A stretch of 64,000 nt of DNA from Promicromonospora umidemergens. GTDB lineage: Bacteria; Actinomycetota; Actinomycetes; Actinomycetales; Cellulomonadaceae. The translations under genes and the position numbers were made by a program. Position 1 is the first letter of the stretch. The number at the start of each line of letters is the position of its first letter. The stretch spans positions 1 through 64,000 of the forward strand of contig NZ_JAMTCT010000012.1 in the NCBI RefSeq assembly GCF_024171995.1, in the 5' to 3' direction. Below, one piece after another: positions 28,300-35,292 of the stretch. The notes beneath the pieces are model-generated. The model was not told where the DNA came from. It made no database searches and saw only the letters and a list, made by a program, of their open reading frames with translations.

Positions 28300-29912
28300 C
28301 CGGCGTGGGCGGCCTGGTCGAGCCGCTGCTGCTGACCGGCGCGCGCCTCGTCGGGCACACCGAGCCCGTGGACCTGCTGCTGCGGAACGGTCGGGTGCGC
28401 GCGGTCGCGCCATCGGGCACGCTCGCCGGTGGTGACCTCGGCGGTGCCGCGGCCGGGCGCGGCGAGGGGGCCGGGCCGGTGGAGCGCCTCGACCTGGACG
28501 GCCGTACCGTCCTGCCAGGGCTCTGGGACAAGCACGTGCACCTCACCCAGTGGGCGCTGGTGCGGCGTCGGCTCGACCTGTCCGGCGCGAGCTCCGCCGC
28601 AGAGGCCGTCCGGCTCGTGCGCGACCGCCTCGCCGAGGGCCCGCCCGATCCGGGAGCCGCGCTGGTCGGCTACGGGTTCCGGGACGGGCTGTGGCCCGAC
28701 ACCCCTGCTGCCGCGCTGCTCGACGCCGTGGCGGGCGCCGTCCCCGTCGTGCTCGTGTCCGGCGACCTGCACTGTGCGTGGCTCAGCACCGCCGGCCTGC
28801 GGTTCGTCGGCGTCGGCTCGCACCCCACCGGAGTGCTGCGGGAGAGCGAGTGGCTGCCGTTGTCCGCCGTCGTCGACCGGGTGGCCGACCACCTCGCCGA
28901 CACCTGGGTGGCCGACGCCGCCGCGGCGGCAGCGGCCCGGGGCGTGGTCGGCGTCGTCGACCTGGAGATCGTCGACAACCGCACGGTCTGGCGCCGCCGG
29001 TTCGCGGGTGGGTTCGATGCGTTGCGCGTCCGGGCCGGCGTCTGGACGCCCTGGCTGGACGACGTCCTCGCCGAGGGCCTGCGCACCGGCGACGTGCTGC
29101 CAGGCACGGGCGGCCTCCTGGAGCAGGGTCCGTACAAGGTGGTCACCGACGGGTCGCTCAACACCCGCACCGCCTACTGTCACGACGCGTACCCGGGCCT
29201 GGCCGGGCCAGAGGCGCACGGGATCCTGTCGGTGCCGCCCGACGACCTGGTCCCGCTCATGAAGCGCGCCCACCACGGCGGGCTGCGGTGCGCGATCCAC
29301 GCGATCGGCGACCACGCCAACGCCCTGGCGCTGGACGCGTTCGCGGCGACCGGCGCCCGCGGCTCGATCGAGCACGCGCAGCTGCTCGACGCGGCTGACC
29401 TCGCCCGGTTCGCCGAGCTCGGCGTGGTCGCGTCCGTCCAGCCGGAGCACGCCATGGACGACCGCGACATCGCCGACCGGCACTGGGCCGGGCGCACCGG
29501 ACGGGCCTTTCCCTACGGCGCCCTTGACGACGCCGGGGCCGTGCTCGCTCTGGGCTCGGACGCGCCGGTCGCCCCGCTCGACCCGTGGCTGGCCGTCGCC
29601 GCGGCCGTCAGCCGGTCCAGGGACGGGCGTTCCCCCTGGCACCCGGAGCAGCGGATCGGGCTGCGGACGGCGCTGGCGGCCTCGACGGACGGGCGGGGGC
29701 TGTTCCCGACGGCGGGCGGGCCGGCGGACCTCGTGGTGCTGGACGCGGACCCGCTCGGGGTCGGTGGCGGTGTCGACGGCTCGAATGACGACAGGTTCGA
29801 TGGCGACAGGTTCGATGGCGGCGGGTTCGACGACGGCGTCGCGGAGACGCTGCGGCAGATGCCGGTGGCGGGCACCCTGCTGGCGGGCCGCTGGACCCAC
29901 CGAGCACTCTGA
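28296..29912 (+). CDS. Amidohydrolase family 3 protein (YtcJ/AepA-like)
   Basis: A 538-residue metal-dependent hydrolase. The first metal pair is WDKHVHL (His80, His82), followed by YKVVTDGSLNTRTA, AIHAIGDHAN, SIEHAQ and ALGSDAPVAPLDPW, the normal order of metal and catalytic residues. Substrate is unknown; members hydrolyse cyclic amides or N-acyl compounds. The GTG start at 28296 lies in the stop of the PaiB-like gene. Near the C-terminus a 15-base unit is repeated (three near copies at 29789-29840, coding for DRFDG-like pentapeptides), an insertion that probably forms a loop. It is followed by an inverted repeat rather than a simple terminator. Confidence 0.82.
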   Translation: MTGVGGLVEPLLLTGARLVGHTEPVDLLLRNGRVRAVAPSGTLAGGDLGGAAAGRGEGAGPVERLDLDGRTVLPGLWDKHVHLTQWALVRRRLDLSGASSAAEAVRLVRDRLAEGPPDPGAALVGYGFRDGLWPDTPAAALLDAVAGAVPVVLVSGDLHCAWLSTAGLRFVGVGSHPTGVLRESEWLPLSAVVDRVADHLADTWVADAAAAAAARGVVGVVDLEIVDNRTVWRRRFAGGFDALRVRAGVWTPWLDDVLAEGLRTGDVLPGTGGLLEQGPYKVVTDGSLNTRTAYCHDAYPGLAGPEAHGILSVPPDDLVPLMKRAHHGGLRCAIHAIGDHANALALDAFAATGARGSIEHAQLLDAADLARFAELGVVASVQPEHAMDDRDIADRHWAGRTGRAFPYGALDDAGAVLALGSDAPVAPLDPWLAVAAAVSRSRDGRSPWHPEQRIGLRTALAASTDGRGLFPTAGGPADLVVLDADPLGVGGGVDGSNDDRFDGDRFDGGGFDDGVAETLRQMPVAGTLLAGRWTHRAL

Positions 29913-29930
29913 GGTCTCGACTGCGTCTCT

Positions 29931-30014
29931 CCGTGGCTGTCGACCCCTACGTACCGCACGCGACACGCCGACGAAGAGGTGCATTGCGTAGGGGTCGCCG
30001 TCGACGAGCCACGG
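29931..30014. repeat. Nested inverted repeat left of the toxin-antitoxin pair
   Basis: CGACCCCTACG (29941-29951) is the perfect complement of CGTAGGGGTCG (29987-29997), and outside it CCGTGGCT (29931-29938) complements AGCCACGG (30007-30014), with unequal spacers. The 35-base centre is not self-complementary. It could terminate the amidohydrolase operon, but its core CCCTACGT recurs in the inverted repeat to the right of the toxin gene. Confidence 0.7.
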
Positions 30015-30068
30015 CAGCGACGTCGGACACGCGGGCGTTGACAACGCGAGCGGCATGGGCACCGCCTG

Positions 30069-30096
30069 TTGACCGACAGATATTTACGTATACGAT
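30069..30096 (+). promoter_or_regulatory. Promoter and likely operator of the toxin-antitoxin pair
   Basis: TTGACC (30069-30074) and TACGAT (30091-30096) are 16 bases apart and close to the sigma-70 type consensus. Transcription should begin near 30103, which is the A of the antitoxin ATG, so the mRNA is probably leaderless; no ribosome site is present. The palindrome CGTATACG (30087-30094) overlaps the -10 region and suits a ribbon-helix-helix repressor. The segment is AT-rich compared with its surroundings. Confidence 0.65.
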
Positions 30097-30102
30097 ATTC
30101 AT

Positions 30103-30366
30103 ATGAGCGATAGGAAGATCCGCGGGCGGGCGGTGAGCGACGAACAGATCCAGGCGTGGGCCGAGGAGGCCGAGGCCGGCTACGACGTGACCAAGTTGCG
30201 CGGCCGCGGCCGTCCGCCTGCTGGTGACGGGCCGGGCGAGGTGGTACCGGCTCGACTGGACGCTGCGACGCTCGCCGCGCTGGACAGGCAGGCTGCTGCT
30301 GAAGGGCTGGCGAACCGGTCCGAGGCGATCCGTGCGGCGGTGCGTGCCTGGGCGCACGTCGCGTGA
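30103..30366 (+). CDS. Ribbon-helix-helix antitoxin
   Basis: An 87-residue protein. The C-terminal half (VVPARLDAATLAALDRQAAAEGLANRSEAIRAAVRAW) is a CopG/ParD-like ribbon-helix-helix unit: a beta strand with alternating polar residues, a helix, and the N-R-S-E-A second helix start. The N-terminal half is acidic and probably contacts the toxin, as in other modules where the order is reversed. The gene is first in a two-gene unit and overlaps the next by four bases. Autoregulation through the CGTATACG palindrome is likely. Family-level call only. Confidence 0.72.
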   Translation: MSDRKIRGRAVSDEQIQAWAEEAEAGYDVTKLRGRGRPPAGDGPGEVVPARLDAATLAALDRQAAAEGLANRSEAIRAAVRAWAHVA

Positions 30367-30617
30367 AGCTGCACGGCTCTGCCCGTAAGCATTTCAAGCG
30401 GGATCGACTGACCGAGGCTGGTGTCCTGCGCGCCGTCGAACAGCCCACCTACCGCGCCGCGCTGGACGACGAGGACGACCCGCGCCGCTGGTTATTGCTC
30501 GGGTTCGACGACGCCGGGCGGATGCTTGAGCTCGTAATCCTGGTGTTCGACTCCGGGGAGGCGCTGGTCATCCACGCGATGAAAGCCCGCGCGCAGTACC
30601 TCGACCTGCTGCTCTGA
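30363..30617 (+). CDS. Small toxin-like protein (BrnT/RelE-type fold suspected)
   Basis: An 84-residue basic-to-neutral protein coupled to the antitoxin gene (GTGA overlap, GTG start). Its second half, RRWLLLGFDDAGRMLELVILVF then IHAMKAR, predicts a strand-strand-strand sheet ending in a short helix, like BrnT or RelE-family ribonucleases, in which an Arg/Lys near the end cleaves RNA. I cannot assign it to a named family. Position, size and coupling to a ribbon-helix-helix protein are the evidence for a toxin role. Antitoxin-first order differs from brnTA operons. Confidence 0.6.
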   Translation: MKLHGSARKHFKRDRLTEAGVLRAVEQPTYRAALDDEDDPRRWLLLGFDDAGRMLELVILVFDSGEALVIHAMKARAQYLDLLL

Positions 30618-30716
30618 CCCAAGTAGTGGCCTCGGGACCGAGGCCATCACGTTGCCGTCGACCTCGTGGGCATCACAGCGCAGACGCCGATCTAGCGTCG
30701 GATGGCGACCGCGGCT

Positions 30717-30770
30717 GAACGTAGGGTTGGTCGCTCTCAGAGGTCCCTAGGAGCGACTATCCCTACGTTC
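30717..30770. repeat. Nested inverted repeat right of the toxin-antitoxin pair
   Basis: GAACGTAGGG (30717-30726) complements CCCTACGTTC (30761-30770) exactly, and inside it GTCGCTC (30730-30736) complements GAGCGAC (30751-30757), with a 14-base loop. It lies in the 243-base gene-free stretch between the toxin gene and the DUF202 gene, which also has a small GGCCTCGG/CCGAGGCC hairpin at about 30629-30646. It may be a terminator, or an end of a small mobile unit. Confidence 0.7.
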
Positions 30771-30860
30771 GACGGGGAGTTCGATCGATGGGGTGTCGCA
30801 GAACTGCCGGAGGGCGGTGGCGATGAAGAGCACCTACCAGTGCGACGGCGACGGCGACGG

Positions 30861-31202
30861 TCAGCGCAGTGTGCTCAGGATCAGGTAGCCCGCGCAGGCG
30901 ATGCCCAGGACGAGTGCCGCAGCGGTGGCCAGGGCGATCGGCGCGGCCCCGTGGTCGAGCGACCCGGTGCTGTGCAGCGCGGTGTTGGCCCTGCGGTAGC
31001 CGACGGCGGCGGCGACGTAGGCGGCGACCGCGAGCCCGGCACCTGTGACGCCCGCGAAGACGGCGAGGACGCCGGCGGTCTCCACGGTGAAGCGCATGGC
31101 GACGAGGCTGGCGACGCCGAACGAGAGGCACGTGCGGCGCCAGGCGAGGAGGGTGCGCTCGGTCTGGAGCCCGGGATCGTAGACACCGTGGTCCTGGCTC
31201 AT
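30861..31202 (-). CDS. DUF202 membrane protein (second of pair)
   Basis: A 113-residue integral membrane protein with three hydrophobic helices. It begins with the DUF202 signature DPGLQTERTLLAWRRTCLSF (about 9-28), in which the E-R-T-x-L-A-W-x-R core is family-defining. Function of the family is not established. It is the last gene of the FGE-DUF202-DUF202 operon; its ATG overlaps the stop of the first DUF202 gene (ATGA), so the two probably form a heteromeric membrane complex. Confidence 0.85.
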   Translation of the reverse strand: MSQDHGVYDPGLQTERTLLAWRRTCLSFGVASLVAMRFTVETAGVLAVFAGVTGAGLAVAAYVAAAVGYRRANTALHSTGSLDHGAAPIALATAAALVLGIACAGYLILSTLR

Positions 31203-31558
31203 ACGAACAGCCCGATCGTGACGAGGACGACGGCGACGACGATGCCCACGACGAGCAGCCCGCCGACGGCGAGGCCGGGGAGCGGCCGGCCCCGGCGCAG
31301 CGCCGACTCGGTGGCGGACCAGCCCAGCCAGGCCTGCACGGCGGCGATCGTGCCGAGGACGAGGAAGACGCCGGCCGCTGCGACGCGCCAGCCGGTCGCG
31401 GCGGGGAGCGAGAGCGCCTCGAGCGCGAACGCGCCCGCGTACAGCCCGAGCGCGGTGCGTAGCCAGGCCAGGAACGTGCGCTCGTTGGCGAGGCTGAACC
31501 GGGGGTCCGGCTCCTCGCCGTCGCGGTAGACGCGCTGGGGAAATCTCTTCGAGCTCAT
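31199..31558 (-). CDS. DUF202/YidH-type membrane protein (first of pair)
   Basis: A 119-residue protein with a short cytoplasmic N-terminus (MSSKRFPQRVYRDGEEPDPR), the DUF202 core FSLANERTFLAWLRTALGLY (about 21-40) and three membrane helices. It is of the YidH kind. Its ATG overlaps the stop of the formylglycine-generating enzyme gene and its own stop overlaps the next DUF202 gene. The tight coupling implies that the three products are needed together; what the membrane pair does for or with the enzyme is unknown. Confidence 0.87.
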   Translation of the reverse strand: MSSKRFPQRVYRDGEEPDPRFSLANERTFLAWLRTALGLYAGAFALEALSLPAATGWRVAAAGVFLVLGTIAAVQAWLGWSATESALRRGRPLPGLAVGGLLVVGIVVAVVLVTIGLFV

Positions 31559-32556
31559 GCCCGTGCGCCGGCTGAGGTGAGCGCGACGGTGCGGAAGCCG
31601 GCGTTGCCCATCGAGGAGTCTGGGGTGTTCGACGACCGCGCGGAGCTGCGGTAGCGGTTGCAGTACGAGAGGTGGCACAGGTAGCTGCCGCCACGGAGGA
31701 TCCGCACCGTGCCCTGCTCCGGGCCTGGCGGGTCGGCCGCGGGGGAGCCCTGGTAGTAGCTCGGGTCGAACCAGTCGTTGCACCATTCCCAGACGTTGCC
31801 GACGGGCTGCCAGAGGCCGTAGCCGTTGGGCTCGAAGCTCCGCACCGGTGCGGTGGTGAGCCAGCCGTCGTCCAGGGTGTTCACCTGCGGGAACGTGCCC
31901 TGCCAGATGTTCGCGCGCCATCCGCCGGCATTGACCTCCGCGTCGCCCCAGGGGTACTTGGCGCCGTCGATCCCGCCGCGGGCCGCGTACTCCCACTCGG
32001 CCTCCGTCGGCAGGCGCCGGCCGGCCCAGGCGCAATAGGCGACGGCGTCGTTCCAGCTGACGTGGGTGGCCGGATGGTCGTCGAGCCCGTCGACGTTCGA
32101 GAGAGGGCCGCCGGGGTGTGCCCAGTCGGCGCCGCGCACGCCGAACCACCACGGGGCGCCGCTCGGCTGGCCCAGGACATCGGCCGGGTCGGCCGCCACG
32201 GCGAGGTGGAACACGGCGGAGAAGCGATAGGTCTCCGCCTCGGTGCGGTACCCGGTGTCACCGACGAAGCGCGCGAAGTCCGCGTTCGTGACGGTCGTCG
32301 CGTCGATCTCGAACGCGGCGAGCGTGACCTCGTGCAGCGGGACCTCGCCGTCGGCGGCGTTCCGGTCGCCCGACGAGTCACCCATCGTGAAGGTGCCGGC
32401 GGGGATGCTCAGCTGCTCGACGGCGTGCCTGCCACCGGCCGGGATCGTGGCGTCGGCGTGGGCCGGGCGGGAGCCGAGCTTGACGAACGCGTCCCGCCCC
32501 GGGGTGCCGCATCCGCATCCGCATCCGTCGTGCTCCGCTCCGGTCTGCGCGTTCAT
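31555..32556 (-). CDS. Formylglycine-generating enzyme
   Basis: A 333-residue enzyme that converts a Cys in the CxPxR motif of sulfatases to formylglycine using oxygen and copper. It has the sulfatase-modifying-factor fold (IPAGTFTMGD at 51-60, RLPTEAEWEYAARGG, GNVWEWCNDW, LRGGSYLC, GNAGFR) and both catalytic cysteines, Cys294 and Cys299, in SYLCHLSYCNRYR, which sets true FGEs apart from EgtB-like relatives. The N-terminus holds a CGCGCG cluster (Cys12, 14, 16) that could bind copper. The ATG at 32556 follows GGGAG. No sulfatase gene lies in the window; instead two DUF202 genes follow with ATGA overlaps. Confidence 0.92.
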   Translation of the reverse strand: MNAQTGAEHDGCGCGCGTPGRDAFVKLGSRPAHADATIPAGGRHAVEQLSIPAGTFTMGDSSGDRNAADGEVPLHEVTLAAFEIDATTVTNADFARFVGDTGYRTEAETYRFSAVFHLAVAADPADVLGQPSGAPWWFGVRGADWAHPGGPLSNVDGLDDHPATHVSWNDAVAYCAWAGRRLPTEAEWEYAARGGIDGAKYPWGDAEVNAGGWRANIWQGTFPQVNTLDDGWLTTAPVRSFEPNGYGLWQPVGNVWEWCNDWFDPSYYQGSPAADPPGPEQGTVRILRGGSYLCHLSYCNRYRSSARSSNTPDSSMGNAGFRTVALTSAGARA

Positions 32557-32682
32557 CGTCACGCTCCCACGGTAACCGGGTCCGGGAAGAGCACGACCAG
32601 CGTGTCTGTTCCGGAGTGAAATCACCCGCTGCCCTACCTTATTTACGAGGCGACTGAGGATGGCCGGAGCGAGGATTGCGAG

Positions 32683-34509
32683 ATGAGCCACCCCAGGCGC
32701 GGACCCCTCAGATCCATCGTCCCGGAGGTGCGCGCGAAGAGCCCCGGAGCAGCGGCAGGCCCCGGGGGAGACGGGGAGCGGGAGCTGCCGGTCACCCGCC
32801 AGCAGCTCGAGCTCTTCCAGCGTGCGGCGAGTCCGACGGACGTCAGGGTCCTTGTCGTCATCTGCGACGACCGGCCCGTCATCCTGGGACGCAACTTCCA
32901 GGACCAGTACCCGGATTCCGACCTCACGGTCCTGTCCGAGGCCCGGGTCAAGCAGGGCGGGCGGCCGTTCGGCCTGACCCGGATCAAGAGCGACCACGGC
33001 ATCGTGCGTACCCTCGCGTCGCTACCCCCGGCCGACCTGGTCGTCGACATGCGGCAGGGGCGTCCGGCCGACGTGCGAAACACCTTTCGCCGGACCTTCC
33101 TCGCTCTGGCCGACGGCGGCCGGTACATCACCCGGCAGGAGCCCGGCACCCCGGCCGACGGCGGCGACATCGTCGACGACGTCCGGAACCTGGCCGATCA
33201 CCAGGCCGTGCCGACGGCGCGGCGGCGGGCGCTGAGCGCCCTCGAGCTGGGCCTCGGCAGGGCGCTCGCCGACGTGTCCGTCAGCGGCGACTTCCTCGTG
33301 CTGCAGAAGCGCGGGGAGCACGTCATCAAGCTCGGTGTCGACGACACGCGCGCGGCGCTCGCGGCGCGCGGCGTCGAGCAGCGGGTGATCGCGCGCGTCG
33401 CGCCCGAACGGCGGGTGTCGGCGTCGTCCGTCTGGTCCAGCGACGCAGTGCTCGGCGCCGAGCGGCTCGGCGGGACCATCGAGGTGCAGGAGCTGGTCTG
33501 CACCGTCTACGAAGGCGTGCTCTGCGCACCACGTCAGGTGGCCGTGGTGGAACGGCTCCTGCTGCCGACGTCGTACTTCCTGCCGGGGCGGTCGAGCCGC
33601 ACGACGCGTGGCCTGCCCAACCTCGGTAGTGACTTCTCCGCGCTCCCGGCGTTCGAGGCCGAGCCCGAGGAGCTGTCCGGGACCTACTACCACCTCGACA
33701 ACCAGATCGCCGGCCACTACGGGCACGTCATCACGCACGACCTGTCGAAGCTGTGGGCGTGGGACGCGGCGCTCGCCGAGTACCCGGACCTGAAGGTGCT
33801 GATCAGCCCCCAGGTGAAGACGGGTGAGGTACCCGGCTACACGTACGAGCTGCTGGAGGCGTTCGGCATCGGCAGGGAGCGGGTCCACGTGATCACCGGT
33901 CCGGTGCGCGCCGAGCGCCTGATCACCGCGACCCAGGCCTTCCAGCAGCCGAACTTCCTCAGCCCGGTGGCGCGGGATGTCTGGGCGCGGGTGACGGCAG
34001 GCCTCCTGCCGCGGGCAGGACGGGGTCCGCTGCCGGAGCGGGTCTTCGTCTCACGCCGGGCGGCGAGCCGCCGGCGGTGCCTCAACGCGGACGAGGTGGA
34101 GCGGCGGTTCGAGGAGGCGGGTTTCGTCACGGTCTACCCCGAGGACTTCTCGCTGCCGGACCAGGCGCGGCTCTTCTCGAACGTCCCGGTGGTCGCGGGC
34201 TACGCGGGCTCGGGGCTGATCAACACCGTGTTCTCGTCGGGCCCGGCCACGCGGATCGTGCTGGCGTCGAAGAGCTACTGGGCCACCAACGAGTACCACA
34301 TCGCCGCCGTGTACGGCGGTGACCTGCACTACTTCTGGTGCGACCCGGTGGTTCCGGACGCCTCGGCGGCCAGCCCGGCGACCGGCGGCATGTTCCACGC
34401 GGACTACGTGTTCGACGTCGAGCGCGACGGGCAGGCGCTCGACGAGCTCCTGCTGTCGCTCGAACCGCGTGCCCCGCGCCTCGGGCCCACCTGGTCAGCT
34501 GCCGGCTGA
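32683..34509 (+). CDS. Family 61 (DUF563) glycosyltransferase
   Basis: A 608-residue protein. The C-terminal half carries the GT61 pattern: NQIAGHYGHVITHDLSKLWA (about 340-360), a middle RVFVSRRAASRRRCLNADEV segment and a late GYAGSGLINTVFSSGPATRIV segment, where the retained Glu/Ser residues would bind the nucleotide sugar. The N-terminal 200 residues are soluble, contain a VVDMRQG and FLALADGGRYI stretch like a methyltransferase-like Rossmann fold, and have no motif I can name. No signal peptide or membrane helix. The ATG follows GCGAGGA. The gene is divergent from the FGE operon and overlaps the convergent GntR gene by 15 bases. Confidence 0.72.
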   Translation: MSHPRRGPLRSIVPEVRAKSPGAAAGPGGDGERELPVTRQQLELFQRAASPTDVRVLVVICDDRPVILGRNFQDQYPDSDLTVLSEARVKQGGRPFGLTRIKSDHGIVRTLASLPPADLVVDMRQGRPADVRNTFRRTFLALADGGRYITRQEPGTPADGGDIVDDVRNLADHQAVPTARRRALSALELGLGRALADVSVSGDFLVLQKRGEHVIKLGVDDTRAALAARGVEQRVIARVAPERRVSASSVWSSDAVLGAERLGGTIEVQELVCTVYEGVLCAPRQVAVVERLLLPTSYFLPGRSSRTTRGLPNLGSDFSALPAFEAEPEELSGTYYHLDNQIAGHYGHVITHDLSKLWAWDAALAEYPDLKVLISPQVKTGEVPGYTYELLEAFGIGRERVHVITGPVRAERLITATQAFQQPNFLSPVARDVWARVTAGLLPRAGRGPLPERVFVSRRAASRRRCLNADEVERRFEEAGFVTVYPEDFSLPDQARLFSNVPVVAGYAGSGLINTVFSSGPATRIVLASKSYWATNEYHIAAVYGGDLHYFWCDPVVPDASAASPATGGMFHADYVFDVERDGQALDELLLSLEPRAPRLGPTWSAAG

Positions 34510-35292
34510 CCGCCGGACCGCCGCGGCGACCGCCGGGTCCGAGCTCGGCGTCGTGACGCCGTACCGCAGCAGATAGCCGATCCGGGACTCACGCACGTGC
34601 GCGGCCATGAGGGCGGCGGCCCGCTCGCCGTCGCCGGCGTCGATGGCGCCGACGATCACGCGGTGCTCGGGCCAGAGCCGCTTGCCGCGGGGTTGCACCT
34701 CGGCGGCGTAGAGCCACTCGATCTTCCACGAGAGCTGGCGCAGCAGCCGTGTCAGGGTCGCGCTGCCGCTGAGCTCGGCGATCCCGATGTGGATCTGGTC
34801 GTTGATGACGACCAACGGGTCCAGGTCGTCGGCCGCGACGTGCGCGTCCCCTGCGTCGAGCAGGGCGGCGATCTCCCGGCGGATCCGCCACCAGTCCGCG
34901 GGGCTCTCGTCGCCCGAGTAGAGGGTCGCCGCTCGGCGCGCGGCGCTGCGCGCGGTCGACACCTCCAGGGCCTCGCGCACCGCGAACAGGTCGTCGGCGT
35001 CGTGCACCGGGATGGGCGCCACCCGGGAACCGACGTGGTGGCGCGAGTCGATGAAGCCCTCGCTCTCCAGTCCCCGCAGCGCCTCCCGGACCGGTACCCG
35101 CGAGACGTCGTAGCGCTGGGCGAGCGAGCTCTCGGTGACGCGGGCACCGGGTGTCAGCACGCCGGCGATGATGTCCCGCCGGATCGCGTCCTTGACCGAC
35201 GCCGGCCGCGCGACGGCAACGGGCGCAGGCCCGTCCGACCGGTCGTGGGCGGGCACGTCCGGCTCGGCGGCGAGCTCAGCGTCCTGCGGCAT
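34495..35292 (-). CDS. GntR family (FCD type) transcriptional regulator
   Basis: A 265-residue regulator. The winged helix-turn-helix is at about 34-95 (DAIRRDIIAGVLTPGARVTE, YDVSRVPVREALRGLESEGF), followed by an all-helical FCD effector domain with the metal/ligand histidines in its later part (DQIHIGIAEL, WPEHRVIV, MAAHV). It sits directly downstream of the gamma-glutamyltransferase gene and its start overlaps that gene by 17 bases, so it very likely controls this operon, perhaps through the paired CTGWATRCAATC sites at 37237-37278. The ligand is unknown; a gamma-glutamyl compound or its product is plausible. Confidence 0.88.
   Translation of the reverse strand: MPQDAELAAEPDVPAHDRSDGPAPVAVARPASVKDAIRRDIIAGVLTPGARVTESSLAQRYDVSRVPVREALRGLESEGFIDSRHHVGSRVAPIPVHDADDLFAVREALEVSTARSAARRAATLYSGDESPADWWRIRREIAALLDAGDAHVAADDLDPLVVINDQIHIGIAELSGSATLTRLLRQLSWKIEWLYAAEVQPRGKRLWPEHRVIVGAIDAGDGERAAALMAAHVRESRIGYLLRYGVTTPSSDPAVAAAVRRSAGS

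Noticed and set aside
29780-29845. Short 15-base tandem units in the amidohydrolase gene as a possible regulatory repeat
   Set aside because: They keep the reading frame and encode a DRFDG-like loop, so an in-frame coding repeat explains them.
30702-31529. A plus-strand frame from the inverted repeat through the DUF202 genes
   Set aside because: It is antisense to two DUF202 genes with the ERTxLAWxR signature and has no domain.
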